This document shows, in pieces, positions 7,028 to 13,840 of a DNA stretch of 27,015 bases. The notes beneath the pieces were generated by a model. That model searched no databases and had not been told where the DNA came from. It was given only the letters and a program-made list of their open reading frames with translations. Origin of the DNA: a virus; the IMG/VR virus record IMGVR_UViG_3300034062_001990, positions 1-27,015 of that record. One strand, given 5' to 3'. Every line of letters begins with the position of its first letter. Position 1 is the first letter of the stretch. The position numbers and the translations under genes were made by a program.

Positions 7028-7263
7028 TGGAAAAAGTTTTATGCTATAGTTGTAATAAGACAAAGAATCAACTTAATCTTAGAAAGTCCACATTATTGCC
7101 AATCAATCTTCTAATGTGTGAGACATGTATAACATCAAAATTTGAGCCAAGATGGGTAATCATTTTGTCTGGAAGACAGTACGGATCAGAGTCTGTAAGA
7201 GATTTTGTTATCAAAAAAAGATACTGCGGAAATGACATTACTGCATCTGAATTATTAGTTTAA
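7027..7263 (+). CDS. small zinc-finger-like protein
   Basis: The 78-residue protein has two CxxC pairs, CYSC at 6-9 and CETC near 31-34, spaced like a zinc ribbon of the McrA/HNH-like or recombination-protein type. The rest is RWVIILSGRQYGSESVRDFV, a positively charged helix-strand. The start overlaps the previous stop by one base. Zinc binding is inferred; the target is unknown. Confidence 0.7.
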   Translation: MEKVLCYSCNKTKNQLNLRKSTLLPINLLMCETCITSKFEPRWVIILSGRQYGSESVRDFVIKKRYCGNDITASELLV

Positions 7264-7278
7264 TAAACATTATTAAGG

Positions 7279-7284
7279 TATAAT
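7279..7284 (+). promoter_or_regulatory. -10 box (TATAAT) close to ATG 7294
   Basis: TATAAT ends 9 bases before the ATG, giving a leader of about 2-3 nt. No -35 and no Shine-Dalgarno are seen. Confidence 0.55.
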
Positions 7285-7293
7285 AGATGTATA

Positions 7294-7602
7294 ATGCAGA
7301 TATCAATAGCAGAAATCATAGTAGCTATCCTAGCCGCACTTCTCAGCGGCTTGGGTACTGGAGTAATTGCTGGGCTTAGAGAGAGAAGAAGAGAGAAGCT
7401 CAGAAAAGAAGAAAAAGCACAGGATAATTTAAAGATAGAATTAAGAGATCTTCAAATTAAATTATATAAGCTTGAGCGGGATTTAGATGAATGGAAAGAT
7501 AAATATTATGAGGCCATTCAGGAGTTAATTGCAGTAAAGGCTGAGCTGGAAGACACTTTAATTAAATTAAGCCATATTAATATTCACATAAATGAGGGCT
7601 AG
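7294..7602 (+). CDS. membrane-anchored coiled-coil protein
   Basis: The 102-residue product has one N-terminal membrane helix (IAEIIVAILAALLSGLGTGVI, about 4-24). A basic RERRREKLRKEEK stretch follows, then a long coiled coil (about 40-95, LQIKLYKLERDLDEWKDKY and AVKAELEDTLIKL). The positive-inside rule puts the coiled coil in the cytoplasm. It resembles an i-spanin in layout, but an actinobacterial host has no outer membrane of that kind, so that reading is doubtful. Function unknown. Confidence 0.7.
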   Translation: MQISIAEIIVAILAALLSGLGTGVIAGLRERRREKLRKEEKAQDNLKIELRDLQIKLYKLERDLDEWKDKYYEAIQELIAVKAELEDTLIKLSHINIHINEG

Positions 7603-7622
7603 CACTTCGAATTTAAAAATAG

Positions 7623-7628
7623 TATACT
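7623..7628 (+). promoter_or_regulatory. leaderless-type promoter for the Ntn hydrolase
   Basis: TATACT ends exactly 6 bases before ATG 7635. There is no recognisable -35 and no Shine-Dalgarno. Confidence 0.6.
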
Positions 7629-7634
7629 AGTATC

Positions 7635-8192
7635 ATGACATGTATAGTAGCAATAGCCCAAAATGGAACTGTATATATGGGTTCCGACCACGCCGCATCA
7701 GATGATAAAACTGGATGGATTCTGTCAAGAAAAGAACCTAAATGTTTTAAGACTGGTCAGTATGCAATTGCTTTTACTGATTCATTTCGTATGGGACAAA
7801 TTTTACAATACTCATGGACTCCACCAAAGTACACCCCAACCAAAACTAACTCAGGCTTAGATAAGTTCATGAGAACAAAGTTTATTGATTCAGTCAAACA
7901 GGCTTTTAAAGATCATGGATACGGAAGCATAGGATCAAGCTCAGAAGAAGACACAGGCGGAATTTTTATAGTAGGGCTAGAAGGTAGAATCTTTACTATA
8001 GATGAAGACTTTCATGTTGGAGAGAATGTTGTTAACTACATGGCTGAAGGCAGTGGTGGCCAGATTGCCCTTGGTGCTCTATATGCAACAAAGAATCAGA
8101 AGAACCCAAGAGTAAGAATTAAGGCTGCTCTTGAGGCGGCAGCAGAGTTTAATATGTCTGTTGCACCTCCCTTTACATACATACAAGTATAG
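7635..8192 (+). CDS. proteasome/HslV-like Ntn hydrolase
   Basis: The 185-residue protein begins MTCIVAIAQNG and YMGSDHAAS follows. After Met removal Thr1 would be the nucleophile, with D17 as in HslV and K35 (PKCF) two residues off HslV K33. Near the end EGSGGQIALGALYAT matches the conserved GSGG-x-x-A of proteasome beta, HslV and Anbu subunits. Length is close to HslV (about 175). It would be a cytoplasmic self-assembling threonine protease. No HslU-type ATPase is seen nearby, so it may use a host unfoldase, degrade peptides alone, or follow the Anbu model. The ATG is set by the promoter position and the Thr2 rule. Confidence 0.85.
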   Translation: MTCIVAIAQNGTVYMGSDHAASDDKTGWILSRKEPKCFKTGQYAIAFTDSFRMGQILQYSWTPPKYTPTKTNSGLDKFMRTKFIDSVKQAFKDHGYGSIGSSSEEDTGGIFIVGLEGRIFTIDEDFHVGENVVNYMAEGSGGQIALGALYATKNQKNPRVRIKAALEAAAEFNMSVAPPFTYIQV

Positions 8193-8200
8193 AGTATAAT
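8172..8200 (+). promoter_or_regulatory. leaderless-type promoter for 8207 gene
   Basis: TTTACA (8172-8177) and TATAAT (8195-8200) are 17 bp apart. ATG 8207 follows after exactly 6 bases. The promoter overlaps the end of the Ntn hydrolase gene. Confidence 0.75.
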
Positions 8201-8206
8201 TGGTAT

Positions 8207-8542
8207 ATGATATATGCATTCTTTGTCTTGTCAGTAGCCATAACAGTTAAGTTAGTTTTGCTTGTCAAAAAATTTAATGAAAAATACAAAGTGGGGCTAT
8301 ACTATATGGATAGAGATGAGCCATATGAGCAAGAAGAAAATAGTGTTGGGCTGGACCACAGAAACTCTATGGATCTAAGAGGCAATCCAACTCACGAATG
8401 TATATGCGGATGTAACATATTTAATGTTAAAGCAATCTTTGATAACTTTGAAATTGCTACTTATTTTTTAGACATGGAATGCGCCCAATGCGGGAGCGTT
8501 GCCACAGCACCAACACCACTAGATAGAGAGAATACTGAATGA
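8207..8542 (+). CDS. membrane-anchored zinc-ribbon protein
   Basis: The 111-residue product has one N-terminal membrane helix (about 2-20, YAFFVLSVAITVKLVLLV) and a cytoplasmic zinc-ribbon-like end. CICGC (near 66-70) pairs with CAQCG (near 92-96), separated by a hydrophobic FDNFEIATYFLDME strand. Proteins of this layout recur in actinophages without assigned function. The stop overlaps the next ATG (ATGA). Confidence 0.7.
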   Translation: MIYAFFVLSVAITVKLVLLVKKFNEKYKVGLYYMDRDEPYEQEENSVGLDHRNSMDLRGNPTHECICGCNIFNVKAIFDNFEIATYFLDMECAQCGSVATAPTPLDRENTE

Positions 8543-8718
8543 GAAAAGCAGAGAGACTACGCCAGCTTGAAATGCAAGTTTTAAGAATGGAAATGCATCT
8601 TGAATTAATGGCAACTGCCCTAGGTAATCTAATAGATTCTGAAACTGATAAACTAAACAATCATGCATCTTCGCTTGATTCTGGAAAATGGTACCAAAAA
8701 CCTTCAAAAGACTATTGA
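8539..8718 (+). CDS. 59-residue helical protein
   Basis: This short frame starts in the previous stop (ATGA) and ends TGA 8716-8718. The product is helical with heptad-like Leu/Met (MRKAERLRQLEMQVLRMEMH and LMATALGNLIDSE) and ends SGKWYQKPSKDY. The stop lies in the -35 box of the next promoter. Function unknown. Confidence 0.65.
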   Translation: MRKAERLRQLEMQVLRMEMHLELMATALGNLIDSETDKLNNHASSLDSGKWYQKPSKDY

Positions 8719-8742
8719 CATCCTGATTATATTTAGTACAAT
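8715..8742 (+). promoter_or_regulatory. leaderless-type promoter for the subtilisin gene
   Basis: TTGACA (8715-8720) and TACAAT (8737-8742) are 16 bp apart. ATG 8749 follows after exactly 6 bases; there is no Shine-Dalgarno. Confidence 0.8.
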
Positions 8743-8748
8743 TGTCAT

Positions 8749-9864
8749 ATGAATAAAAAACTAATAACAGCGCTATTGTCGCTAACACTAATCCTACCGC
8801 TATCAACAACTGTCTCACAGGCAGCACCAGCACCCACAATTGCTATTCTAGACACAGCACTAGACTCTACATTGCCAATCTTTAAAGATAAGATTGCTGC
8901 TGAAGTTTGTATTCTAGACTGGGCATCATGTCCAAACGGAAAAACATTTATGGAAGGCCCAGGAGCAGCTACACTTCAAATGCCTTATGTGTCTCAAAAT
9001 GGATTTGATCACGGAACACAGATGGCCTCAGTATTTATCAACAACAACCCAAACGCAAAGATTGTTTTTGTTAGAATTATTGGTAACACAGCAAAAGGCT
9101 CACGACAAACGGCTGGCGAGTCAACAGTATTTAATGCACTTAATTGGGTAAATGCAAATAAGGAAAAGTATAACATTCAAGCTGTGACCATGTCACAAGG
9201 TCATCACATGCTTGGTGCTGTTGGAACAAACTATTGCCCAGCAACACCAACGACAAGATCATCAATCAACTCTCTATTGGCAAGCGGAATTCCAGTATTC
9301 TTTCCTTCTGGTAATGGCAGAGACTATCAGAGAATTGACTGGCCATCTTGTATTCCAGAATCAATTTCAGTTGGATACACAGACCAACAGGGCGAAATGG
9401 CAGCTAACAGCAACAACGATAACGCACTCCTAGATTTATTTGCACTAGGATATCACGCTGCTTGGTCACCAGGAAATATTCAAAAGTATATTGCTGGATC
9501 ATCTGCTTCTGTTCAAGTTGCTGCTGCATATTGGATGCTCATCAAAGAAAAGAATCCTTCTTGGACATACTCTCAGGTATTAAATGCAATGACATCAACT
9601 GCTTCAAGCACAACTGGTCGTCAAGGAACATTTAATAAACTTATTAATCTCCAAGCAGCAATTTCTTATACAGGAAAGCCTGTAGTTACATCAACACCTA
9701 CTGTAACAGCAGAACAGTTGGCTGCACAACAAAAGGCTTTGTTAATTGCTGAGTCATTGAAAGCGATTGCATTAGCAGAGTCACAGTACCAAGCAGAAGT
9801 TAAGGCTGCAGCAGATAAGCTAGCAGCAACAAAAGCAGCATGGGCGGCAAAAATTAATGGATGA
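8749..9864 (+). CDS. secreted subtilisin-like serine protease (S8)
   Basis: The product has 371 residues. Residues 1-26 are a signal peptide (MNKKLITALLSLTLILPL, cleaved after SQAA). The S8 triad is present in order: D35 (AILDTALD), H88 (GFDHGTQMAS) and S252 (AGSSAS). N189 (PSGNG) forms the oxyanion hole. Cysteines at 54/61 and 163/201 could form disulfides. No propeptide is seen, which is unusual because most secreted subtilisins need one to fold. The catalytic part ends near 300; a helical Ala/Lys/Glu-rich tail resembles the end of the 11112 protein. The role is probably digestion or processing of surface proteins during entry or release. Regulation is by a leaderless-type promoter. Confidence 0.9.
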   Translation: MNKKLITALLSLTLILPLSTTVSQAAPAPTIAILDTALDSTLPIFKDKIAAEVCILDWASCPNGKTFMEGPGAATLQMPYVSQNGFDHGTQMASVFINNNPNAKIVFVRIIGNTAKGSRQTAGESTVFNALNWVNANKEKYNIQAVTMSQGHHMLGAVGTNYCPATPTTRSSINSLLASGIPVFFPSGNGRDYQRIDWPSCIPESISVGYTDQQGEMAANSNNDNALLDLFALGYHAAWSPGNIQKYIAGSSASVQVAAAYWMLIKEKNPSWTYSQVLNAMTSTASSTTGRQGTFNKLINLQAAISYTGKPVVTSTPTVTAEQLAAQQKALLIAESLKAIALAESQYQAEVKAAADKLAATKAAWAAKING

Positions 9865-10072
9865 AAATAAGCAAACGGTACTAGAAGGAATCATCGAGGA
9901 TGTTGCTACTGACCTGTACAATAAGTGGTCAGCAGCACTTCCTGAAGAAGAAAGAAATCAGCAAGCATTTAGTGCCATGTCAAAGAATGCACATGAGACT
10001 ACTGTATTTGTTATTCAAAACTTTATGAATAAATTTAATGCAGCAGCAGATGAATTAAAAGATCAAGACTAG
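9857..10072 (+). CDS. small acidic helical protein
   Basis: The 71-residue product is helical: MDENKQTVLEGIIEDVATDL, then TTVFVIQNFMNKFNAAADEL. It overlaps the protease gene by 8 bases and so is coupled to it. It has no signal peptide and would be cytoplasmic. No family recognised; a cytoplasmic inhibitor of the co-expressed protease is one possibility without direct support. Confidence 0.7.
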   Translation: MDENKQTVLEGIIEDVATDLYNKWSAALPEEERNQQAFSAMSKNAHETTVFVIQNFMNKFNAAADELKDQD

Positions 10073-10076
10073 TTAC

Positions 10077-10105
10077 TTGACCAGTTCTTGTTAATTTAGT
10101 AAGAT
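10077..10105 (+). promoter_or_regulatory. leaderless-type promoter for 10113 gene
   Basis: TTGACC (10077-10082) and TAAGAT (10100-10105) are 17 bp apart. ATG 10113 follows 7 bases later. No Shine-Dalgarno. Confidence 0.6.
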
Positions 10106-10112
10106 AGGTATC

Positions 10113-10583
10113 ATGCAAACATTTCTACCAGAGGCGGACTTTCAAGAAACTGCAAAGCATCTTGATAGAAAGCGATTAATTAAACAAAGCGTTGAAAATT
10201 TACAGATTCTAAAGTCACTTGCTGGACTATATGAAACTGGAGCTTGGTCTAACCACCCAGCAGTCAAAATGTGGAGGGGACATGAAGATTGGTTGTTCCT
10301 TTACAATGAAGCCATTGTTCGAGATATAATCCTACGTGGGTATAAGAATACAACTCACGCCTTGTTCGATGAGATATATAAAGAAAACTTTCTGGGATTA
10401 GAGTCAGATAGACCTTGGTGGCTAGGAGAAGACCAGGTTCATTATACTCATAAGGGAAGATTGTTTGAAAAGGATCCTATTCACTACTACTTCTATAGTG
10501 AGTATGCAGATTATAAAGAGATTGGTTATACCTGTTGTGAAAATTGCAATTACTATTGGCCTACACACGTGGACTCGCTATGA
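10113..10583 (+). CDS. MSMEG_6728-like (Pyr_excise-type) protein
   Basis: The 156-residue protein begins MQTFLPEADFQETAKHLDRK, then RLIKQSVENLQILKSL and WSNHPAVKMWRGHEDWL. This matches the MSMEG_6728 family of actinobacteria, which is annotated as related to T4 endonuclease V, the pyrimidine-dimer glycosylase. A DNA-repair role is therefore plausible, but the catalytic residues of T4 endonuclease V were not confirmed here. The C-terminal tail has CCENC, a possible metal site. The stop overlaps thioredoxin (ATGA). Confidence 0.8.
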   Translation: MQTFLPEADFQETAKHLDRKRLIKQSVENLQILKSLAGLYETGAWSNHPAVKMWRGHEDWLFLYNEAIVRDIILRGYKNTTHALFDEIYKENFLGLESDRPWWLGEDQVHYTHKGRLFEKDPIHYYFYSEYADYKEIGYTCCENCNYYWPTHVDSL

Positions 10584-10882
10584 TAGTAACAGATAATACA
10601 TTTGACTCTGTCATTCAATCCCATAAAGTTGTGCTTATTGATTTTTGGGCACCTTGGTGTGGCCCATGCAAAATGCTCTCGCCAATATTAGATGAGATAT
10701 CTAATGAGGCTGGATTATGGGTTGGAAAGTTAAATGTTGATGAGAATCCTACCAAATCAGCAGAATTTGCTGTACATTCAATTCCAACTATGGTACTATT
10801 TGTAGATGGCAAGCCAGTCAAGACTATTACTGGTGCCAAGCCAAAGCATATTCTAATAAAGGAGTTGTCTGAATGGATATAA
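10580..10882 (+). CDS. thioredoxin
   Basis: The 100-residue protein has the WCGPC active site (C27 and C30) within FWAPWCGPCKMLSP and the cis-proline SIPT (P69). The C-terminal VDGKPVKTITGAKP is typical. It is full length for a thioredoxin and would be cytoplasmic. ATG 10580 overlaps the previous stop; an upstream extension in frame lacks family residues. Phage thioredoxins reduce ribonucleotide reductase or act as polymerase factors, but neither partner is in this window. Confidence 0.93.
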   Translation: MIVTDNTFDSVIQSHKVVLIDFWAPWCGPCKMLSPILDEISNEAGLWVGKLNVDENPTKSAEFAVHSIPTMVLFVDGKPVKTITGAKPKHILIKELSEWI

Positions 10883-11064
10883 ACTCAGACAATGACTTCA
10901 TGGAGTTTGAAATTTGGTTAAAGAATGGTTTTGATCGTGGATGGATTTCTGATGTATTTTGCAATACTCATGATGGTTCGCCTATGACAGAAGAAGAAAT
11001 GCAAGAATGGGATGAAGGCGGAGATCCGTGCTCATTCCAAGTAAGAATAAACAACTTAAACTAA
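10873..11064 (+). CDS. small acidic phage protein
   Basis: The 63-residue acidic product includes WLKNGFDRGWISDVFCNTHD and MTEEEMQEWDEGGDPC. This motif (FCNTHDG...EEGGDPC) recurs in short actinophage hypotheticals. Two cysteines and a histidine could bind metal. It overlaps thioredoxin by 10 bases. Function unknown. Confidence 0.75.
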   Translation: MDINSDNDFMEFEIWLKNGFDRGWISDVFCNTHDGSPMTEEEMQEWDEGGDPCSFQVRINNLN

Positions 11065-11111
11065 CATTCTGTTCTCACCTAGAGACAGAGGAAACAAGGA
11101 GAATAAATTAA

Positions 11112-12212
11112 ATGAAGTCATTTAAGAAACTATCAATTGCTACTGCTGCAGCTCTAGCAATTATCACTGTTTCTGTAGCACCGTCTTCGGCAGCACCATT
11201 AGCCGTTACAGTTGCAACAGTAACTAACGCAACAACTTCTGCAGCACCCGCAACAGTTGCGGTACCAGCAGCAAACCAGATTACATCTGGAACATCAGTA
11301 GCATTAGCAGCAACAGCTGACACAGGCACTGTAGTATCATTTGTAGCTTCAGATACAGTTAAGCTTGTAACTGCACTACACACAACAGATGCACCTAAGA
11401 CAATTGCGTCTGGTGTATCAACACTGTCAGTAACATCTGCTGGATCAGCAGTAACTGTTTACGCTTATACAACAAGCGTAAAGGTTGGAACAGTTACCAT
11501 CACAAATGGTGCTTACTCAACTATTGTTTACATTAAGGGCACAGCAGGAGCAGCATCAAATGTTGCAGTTGCAGTCCCAGCAGCATCAGCAGTTGGAACT
11601 ATTCCAACAATTACCGTATCTGCTACAGACGTGTTTGGAAACGCAATCTTGACAGGTGAGACAATTACTGCAACAGTTCTTGGCTCAACTTTCTCAGATG
11701 GCACAATCACAAAGACACTCGTTACTTCTACAACAGCAGAAGCAACAGCAGACACAACTCTAGTTGCTGGCTCAAAGACTGCATCACTTGCAGTTGGCGT
11801 TGCTGGAACAGTTACAGTTGTTGTAACAGGTGCAACATCAGCAGCAACAGTTGCTGGATTAGCAGCACCAACAAAGGCAGCACAGGCAGCGTTTTCTGTT
11901 TCAGATCTAAATGGAACAGTCGCTACACTCACAGCACAGCTTGCAGCAGAGAAGGCTGGACGTGCACTTGATGCACAGGCAGCAGCAAATGTTCTTGCAG
12001 CAGAGAAGGCTGGACGTGCAGCAGATAAGGTTGCAGCAGATAAGGCTCTTGCAGATGCAGTTGCTAAGGCAGCAACAGATGCAGCAACAGCCAAGGCAGC
12101 AAACGATGTTGCAGCAGCAGCATCAGCAGCAAAGTATAAGGCGGAGTACAATGCTCTTGCTAAAAAGTGGAACGCCAAGAACCCAAAGGCAAAGGTTGCA
12201 CTTAAGAAGTAA
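11112..12212 (+). CDS. secreted Ig-like / coiled-coil surface protein
   Basis: The 366-residue product has a signal peptide (1-27, ending PSSAAP). A Thr/Ala/Val-rich beta region (about 30-260) contains an invasin/Big-type Ig-like segment (TVSATDVFGNAILTGETITA). A C-terminal coiled coil (about 268-350) with two EKAGRA repeats ends in a strongly basic KWNAKNPKAKVALKK. AAGGAGAA at 11096-11102 is an excellent ribosome binding site. Secreted proteins of this layout are frequent in small-genome freshwater Actinobacteria, so it may be host-derived. It could be displayed on the wall or be a virion decoration. A strong hairpin follows at once, so this gene ends its unit. Confidence 0.8.
   Translation: MKSFKKLSIATAAALAIITVSVAPSSAAPLAVTVATVTNATTSAAPATVAVPAANQITSGTSVALAATADTGTVVSFVASDTVKLVTALHTTDAPKTIASGVSTLSVTSAGSAVTVYAYTTSVKVGTVTITNGAYSTIVYIKGTAGAASNVAVAVPAASAVGTIPTITVSATDVFGNAILTGETITATVLGSTFSDGTITKTLVTSTTAEATADTTLVAGSKTASLAVGVAGTVTVVVTGATSAATVAGLAAPTKAAQAAFSVSDLNGTVATLTAQLAAEKAGRALDAQAAANVLAAEKAGRAADKVAADKALADAVAKAATDAATAKAANDVAAAASAAKYKAEYNALAKKWNAKNPKAKVALKK
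11940..12020 (+). repeat. 27-bp direct repeat inside the surface protein gene
   Basis: Identical 27-bp copies at 11940-11966 and 11994-12020 are 54 bp apart. They encode LAAEKAGRA twice within the coiled coil, a recent in-frame duplication. Confidence 0.8.
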
Positions 12213-12221
12213 ATAACACTT

Positions 12222-12253
12222 TAAGAGGCTGGGGCCTGATCCCCAGCCTCTTA
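12222..12253 (+). terminator. strong hairpin terminator
   Basis: A 13-bp perfect stem (12222-12234 with 12241-12253) with six-base loop CCTGAT follows the stop of the surface protein by 9 bases. It lacks a T run, as is common for actinobacterial terminators. The next promoter begins directly after it. Confidence 0.85.
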
Positions 12254-12262
12254 TGGTAAAAT
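12254..12262 (+). promoter_or_regulatory. leaderless-type promoter (TG-G-TAAAAT)
   Basis: Extended -10 TG-G-TAAAAT ends exactly 6 bases before ATG 12269. There is no Shine-Dalgarno. Confidence 0.65.
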
Positions 12263-12268
12263 TAATAT

Positions 12269-12880
12269 ATGATCAACTATAACTTAGAAGAATTTAAAAA
12301 AACAATTAAAGATGCAGCCGATAAATTTGAGCCAGCATATTTTAAGAATTTTATAGGCGAAGATCACATTCCTTCATGGCAAGATTTTTTAAATTGCATT
12401 TATGAGGAATGGCAGGAACCAACAGACAATGATCTTGCTACTATAGTCGCTGGTAATAATGAAAAGTTGAATGGAACGGTTATTGTTGGTAAAAATTTAT
12501 ATATTAATGCGCTCAATGGAATCGATAATGGGGCGTATGTAAAAGAAAGATTTAAAAAATATTTCCCAGAAATTTTTAAAATGACAGAAACATTAGAACA
12601 AGAATGCGGAATATCAATAAACTTAGCTGGGCCAAAAGTATGTGTAGGTCCTTATCAAAACTTAAGTCATAAAGATAATTGGTCAGCATTTTCTTTACAG
12701 TGTCAGGGGCAAACCTACTGGACAATTTCAGACAAAAGTCTCATGGGGGAAGATCCAATTAAATATCAAAAAACATTTGAGATGAATCCAGGGGACTTTT
12801 TATTTTTCCCAGAAGGTATATATCATCAAATAGAAGTTTCAGCACCAAGAGCATCTTTGCAATTTAGAAGTTGGCTTTAA
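12269..12880 (+). CDS. cupin / JmjC-type 2-oxoglutarate oxygenase
   Basis: The 203-residue protein has a double-stranded beta-helix with facial triad H134-x-D136 (SHKDNWSAF) and H186 (EGIYHQIEV). FEMNPGDFLFFPEGIYH is a textbook cupin/JmjC stretch. The family includes ribosomal oxygenases and phage relatives that hydroxylate amino acids or peptides using Fe(II), O2 and 2-oxoglutarate. A residue to bind 2-oxoglutarate was not identified, so a non-hydroxylating cupin is possible. It is alone between a terminator and a second hairpin. Confidence 0.8.
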   Translation: MINYNLEEFKKTIKDAADKFEPAYFKNFIGEDHIPSWQDFLNCIYEEWQEPTDNDLATIVAGNNEKLNGTVIVGKNLYINALNGIDNGAYVKERFKKYFPEIFKMTETLEQECGISINLAGPKVCVGPYQNLSHKDNWSAFSLQCQGQTYWTISDKSLMGEDPIKYQKTFEMNPGDFLFFPEGIYHQIEVSAPRASLQFRSWL

Positions 12881-12883
12881 TAA

Positions 12884-12911
12884 ATAAAAGTTCTACCTAT
12901 TGAACTTTTAT
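12884..12911 (+). terminator. A/T-flanked hairpin terminator
   Basis: A 10-bp stem (12884-12893 with 12902-12911) with eight-base loop follows the oxygenase stop by 3 bases. AAAA/TTTT in the stem gives it terminator character on both strands. Confidence 0.7.
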
Positions 12912-12928
12912 ACAATAGAGAGTATAAT
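12900..12928 (+). promoter_or_regulatory. leaderless-type promoter for third DUF2061 gene
   Basis: TATAAT (12923-12928) ends exactly 6 bases before ATG 12935. A weak TTGAAC (12900-12905) at 17 bp lies in the preceding hairpin arm. Confidence 0.65.
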
Positions 12929-12934
12929 AAAACA

Positions 12935-13153
12935 ATGGAATCAAACAAAAGAAGTTTATATAAATCAATCACATGGCCAATAGTTCATATTGGATTCGTT
13001 GGAACATTAGTTTATTTTTTTGAAAAGGCTATTACTGGGGAAGCTCACTGGGAATATGCTGGTGCATTTGCACTCGTATACACTGGTTGCGAGATAGTTG
13101 GCTTTTTCTTACACGAAAGAGCATGGAACAAGTTTGGAAGTAAGGTTAAATAA
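12935..13153 (+). CDS. DUF2061 family small membrane protein (copy 3)
   Basis: The 72-residue protein has a basic start (KRSLYKSITWP), two membrane helices (about 15-32 and 40-58) and the family ending FFLHERAWNKFGSK. It is more distant from copies 1 and 2 than they are from each other; YYxHERxW is FLHERAW here. It has its own promoter. It is 12 kb from the other two copies but again in a unit with modification enzymes. Confidence 0.8.
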   Translation: MESNKRSLYKSITWPIVHIGFVGTLVYFFEKAITGEAHWEYAGAFALVYTGCEIVGFFLHERAWNKFGSKVK

Positions 13154-13296
13154 TGGGAAAGCATCACGATAAAATTAAAAAGGCTTTAGAGCAAAGAATT
13201 GCGGCTACGCCTAATGGGGCTGGGTATAAGAAGCCAGGGTCTATGAATAAAAAGAAGACGGGATACCGTGGCCAGACGGCCAAAGGATCTAAATAA
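13153..13296 (+). CDS. 47-residue basic protein
   Basis: The frame starts at ATG 13153 in the previous stop (TAATG) and ends TAA 13294-13296. The peptide is strongly basic (MGKHHDKIKKALEQRI, then KKKTGYRGQTAKGSK) and disordered, suggesting nucleic-acid contact. Function unknown. Confidence 0.65.
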   Translation: MGKHHDKIKKALEQRIAATPNGAGYKKPGSMNKKKTGYRGQTAKGSK

Positions 13297-13418
13297 TGCT
13301 TGGTGATTTGTGTGAATGGAACGGCTGTGGCAAAAAGGCAAAAAAAATAGCCGCTAAGCCAGAAGGCGGAATCATAGATATCTGTGATGACTGCTGGCAC
13401 GAGTATTACAGATCCTAA
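13296..13418 (+). CDS. 40-residue zinc-finger microprotein
   Basis: This starts in the previous stop (TAATG). The product has C6, C11 and a C30-x2-C33 pair (ICDDCW) and a basic loop between. A treble-clef or short zinc ribbon is likely. Function unknown. Confidence 0.65.
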   Translation: MLGDLCEWNGCGKKAKKIAAKPEGGIIDICDDCWHEYYRS

Positions 13419-13427
13419 TCAACTAAA

Positions 13428-13436
13428 TGCTATAAT
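13428..13436 (+). promoter_or_regulatory. strong extended -10 promoter
   Basis: TG-C-TATAAT at 13428-13436 places the start near 13443, directly before the hairpin at 13444. Confidence 0.75.
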
Positions 13437-13443
13437 AGTCTTA

Positions 13444-13467
13444 TAAGCGGAATACTAGTCCCGCTTA
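13444..13467 (+). promoter_or_regulatory. 5'-terminal mRNA hairpin
   Basis: TAAGCGG (13444-13450) pairs with CCGCTTA (13461-13467) over 7 bp with a ten-base loop. It would form the very 5' end of the transcript, 15 bases before AGGAG. Such hairpins stabilise mRNA; alternatively it ends the upstream transcript. Confidence 0.6.
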
Positions 13468-13493
13468 AATAAATAACCTATAGGAGTAATAAA

Positions 13494-13652
13494 ATGTCAG
13501 ACGGATTAAATTTAACAGGATTCAACGAAGTAAAGCCAGCAGGTGCATCACCATGGCCAACAGAGAACTACACAGAAGCACCAGCAGGAGCATTTGCATC
13601 AACAGATAAGTCTTCACAAGATGGAGCAGGATTAGGCGCAAACGGTAAGTAA
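13494..13652 (+). CDS. 52-residue hypothetical protein with strong expression signals
   Basis: The frame runs ATG 13494 to TAA 13650-13652 with AGGAG (13482-13486) upstream. The peptide is small and unstructured-looking: MSDGLNLTGFNEVKPAGASP, then a Gly/Ala/Ser-rich end. Promoter, 5' hairpin and Shine-Dalgarno together suggest abundant expression, as for a small virion or decoration protein. No family recognised. Confidence 0.7.
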   Translation: MSDGLNLTGFNEVKPAGASPWPTENYTEAPAGAFASTDKSSQDGAGLGANGK

Positions 13653-13654
13653 TA

Positions 13655-13840
13655 ATGTGCGCTTTATGTGGATGCAGTAGCCAAGATTTTATGGGCGTAG
13701 CAATGCCAAACCAAAATGTATATGATGTGGGAGCTACTGGATTAGTTTCTGTACCATCAATGTTTGGATCAGAATCAGAAGAAAGCTTGGCTCATGAAAA
13801 TTCTGAGTCAAAAGGATCAAACGGAGAGGACATTGATTAA
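13655..13840 (+). CDS. N-terminal Cys-cluster protein
   Basis: The 61-residue acidic protein begins MCALCGCSSQDF, a CxxCxC cluster at the extreme N terminus, followed by an acidic Ser-rich disordered tail. The sulfurs could bind zinc or an Fe-S cluster. ATG lies 2 bases after the previous stop. It shares its N-terminal layout with the 14046 microprotein. Confidence 0.7.
   Translation: MCALCGCSSQDFMGVAMPNQNVYDVGATGLVSVPSMFGSESEESLAHENSESKGSNGEDID

Noticed and set aside
8519-8839. 106-residue hydrophobic frame on the minus strand
   Set aside because: It lies opposite the 8539 gene, the leaderless promoter and the signal peptide of the protease.
11528-12178. 216-residue Ala/Val-rich frame on the minus strand
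   Set aside because: It mirrors the sense Ala/Thr codons of the 11112 gene, with no own promoter or ribosome binding site.
13164-13400. 78-residue minus-strand frame
   Set aside because: It covers two tightly coupled plus-strand microproteins and has no start signals.
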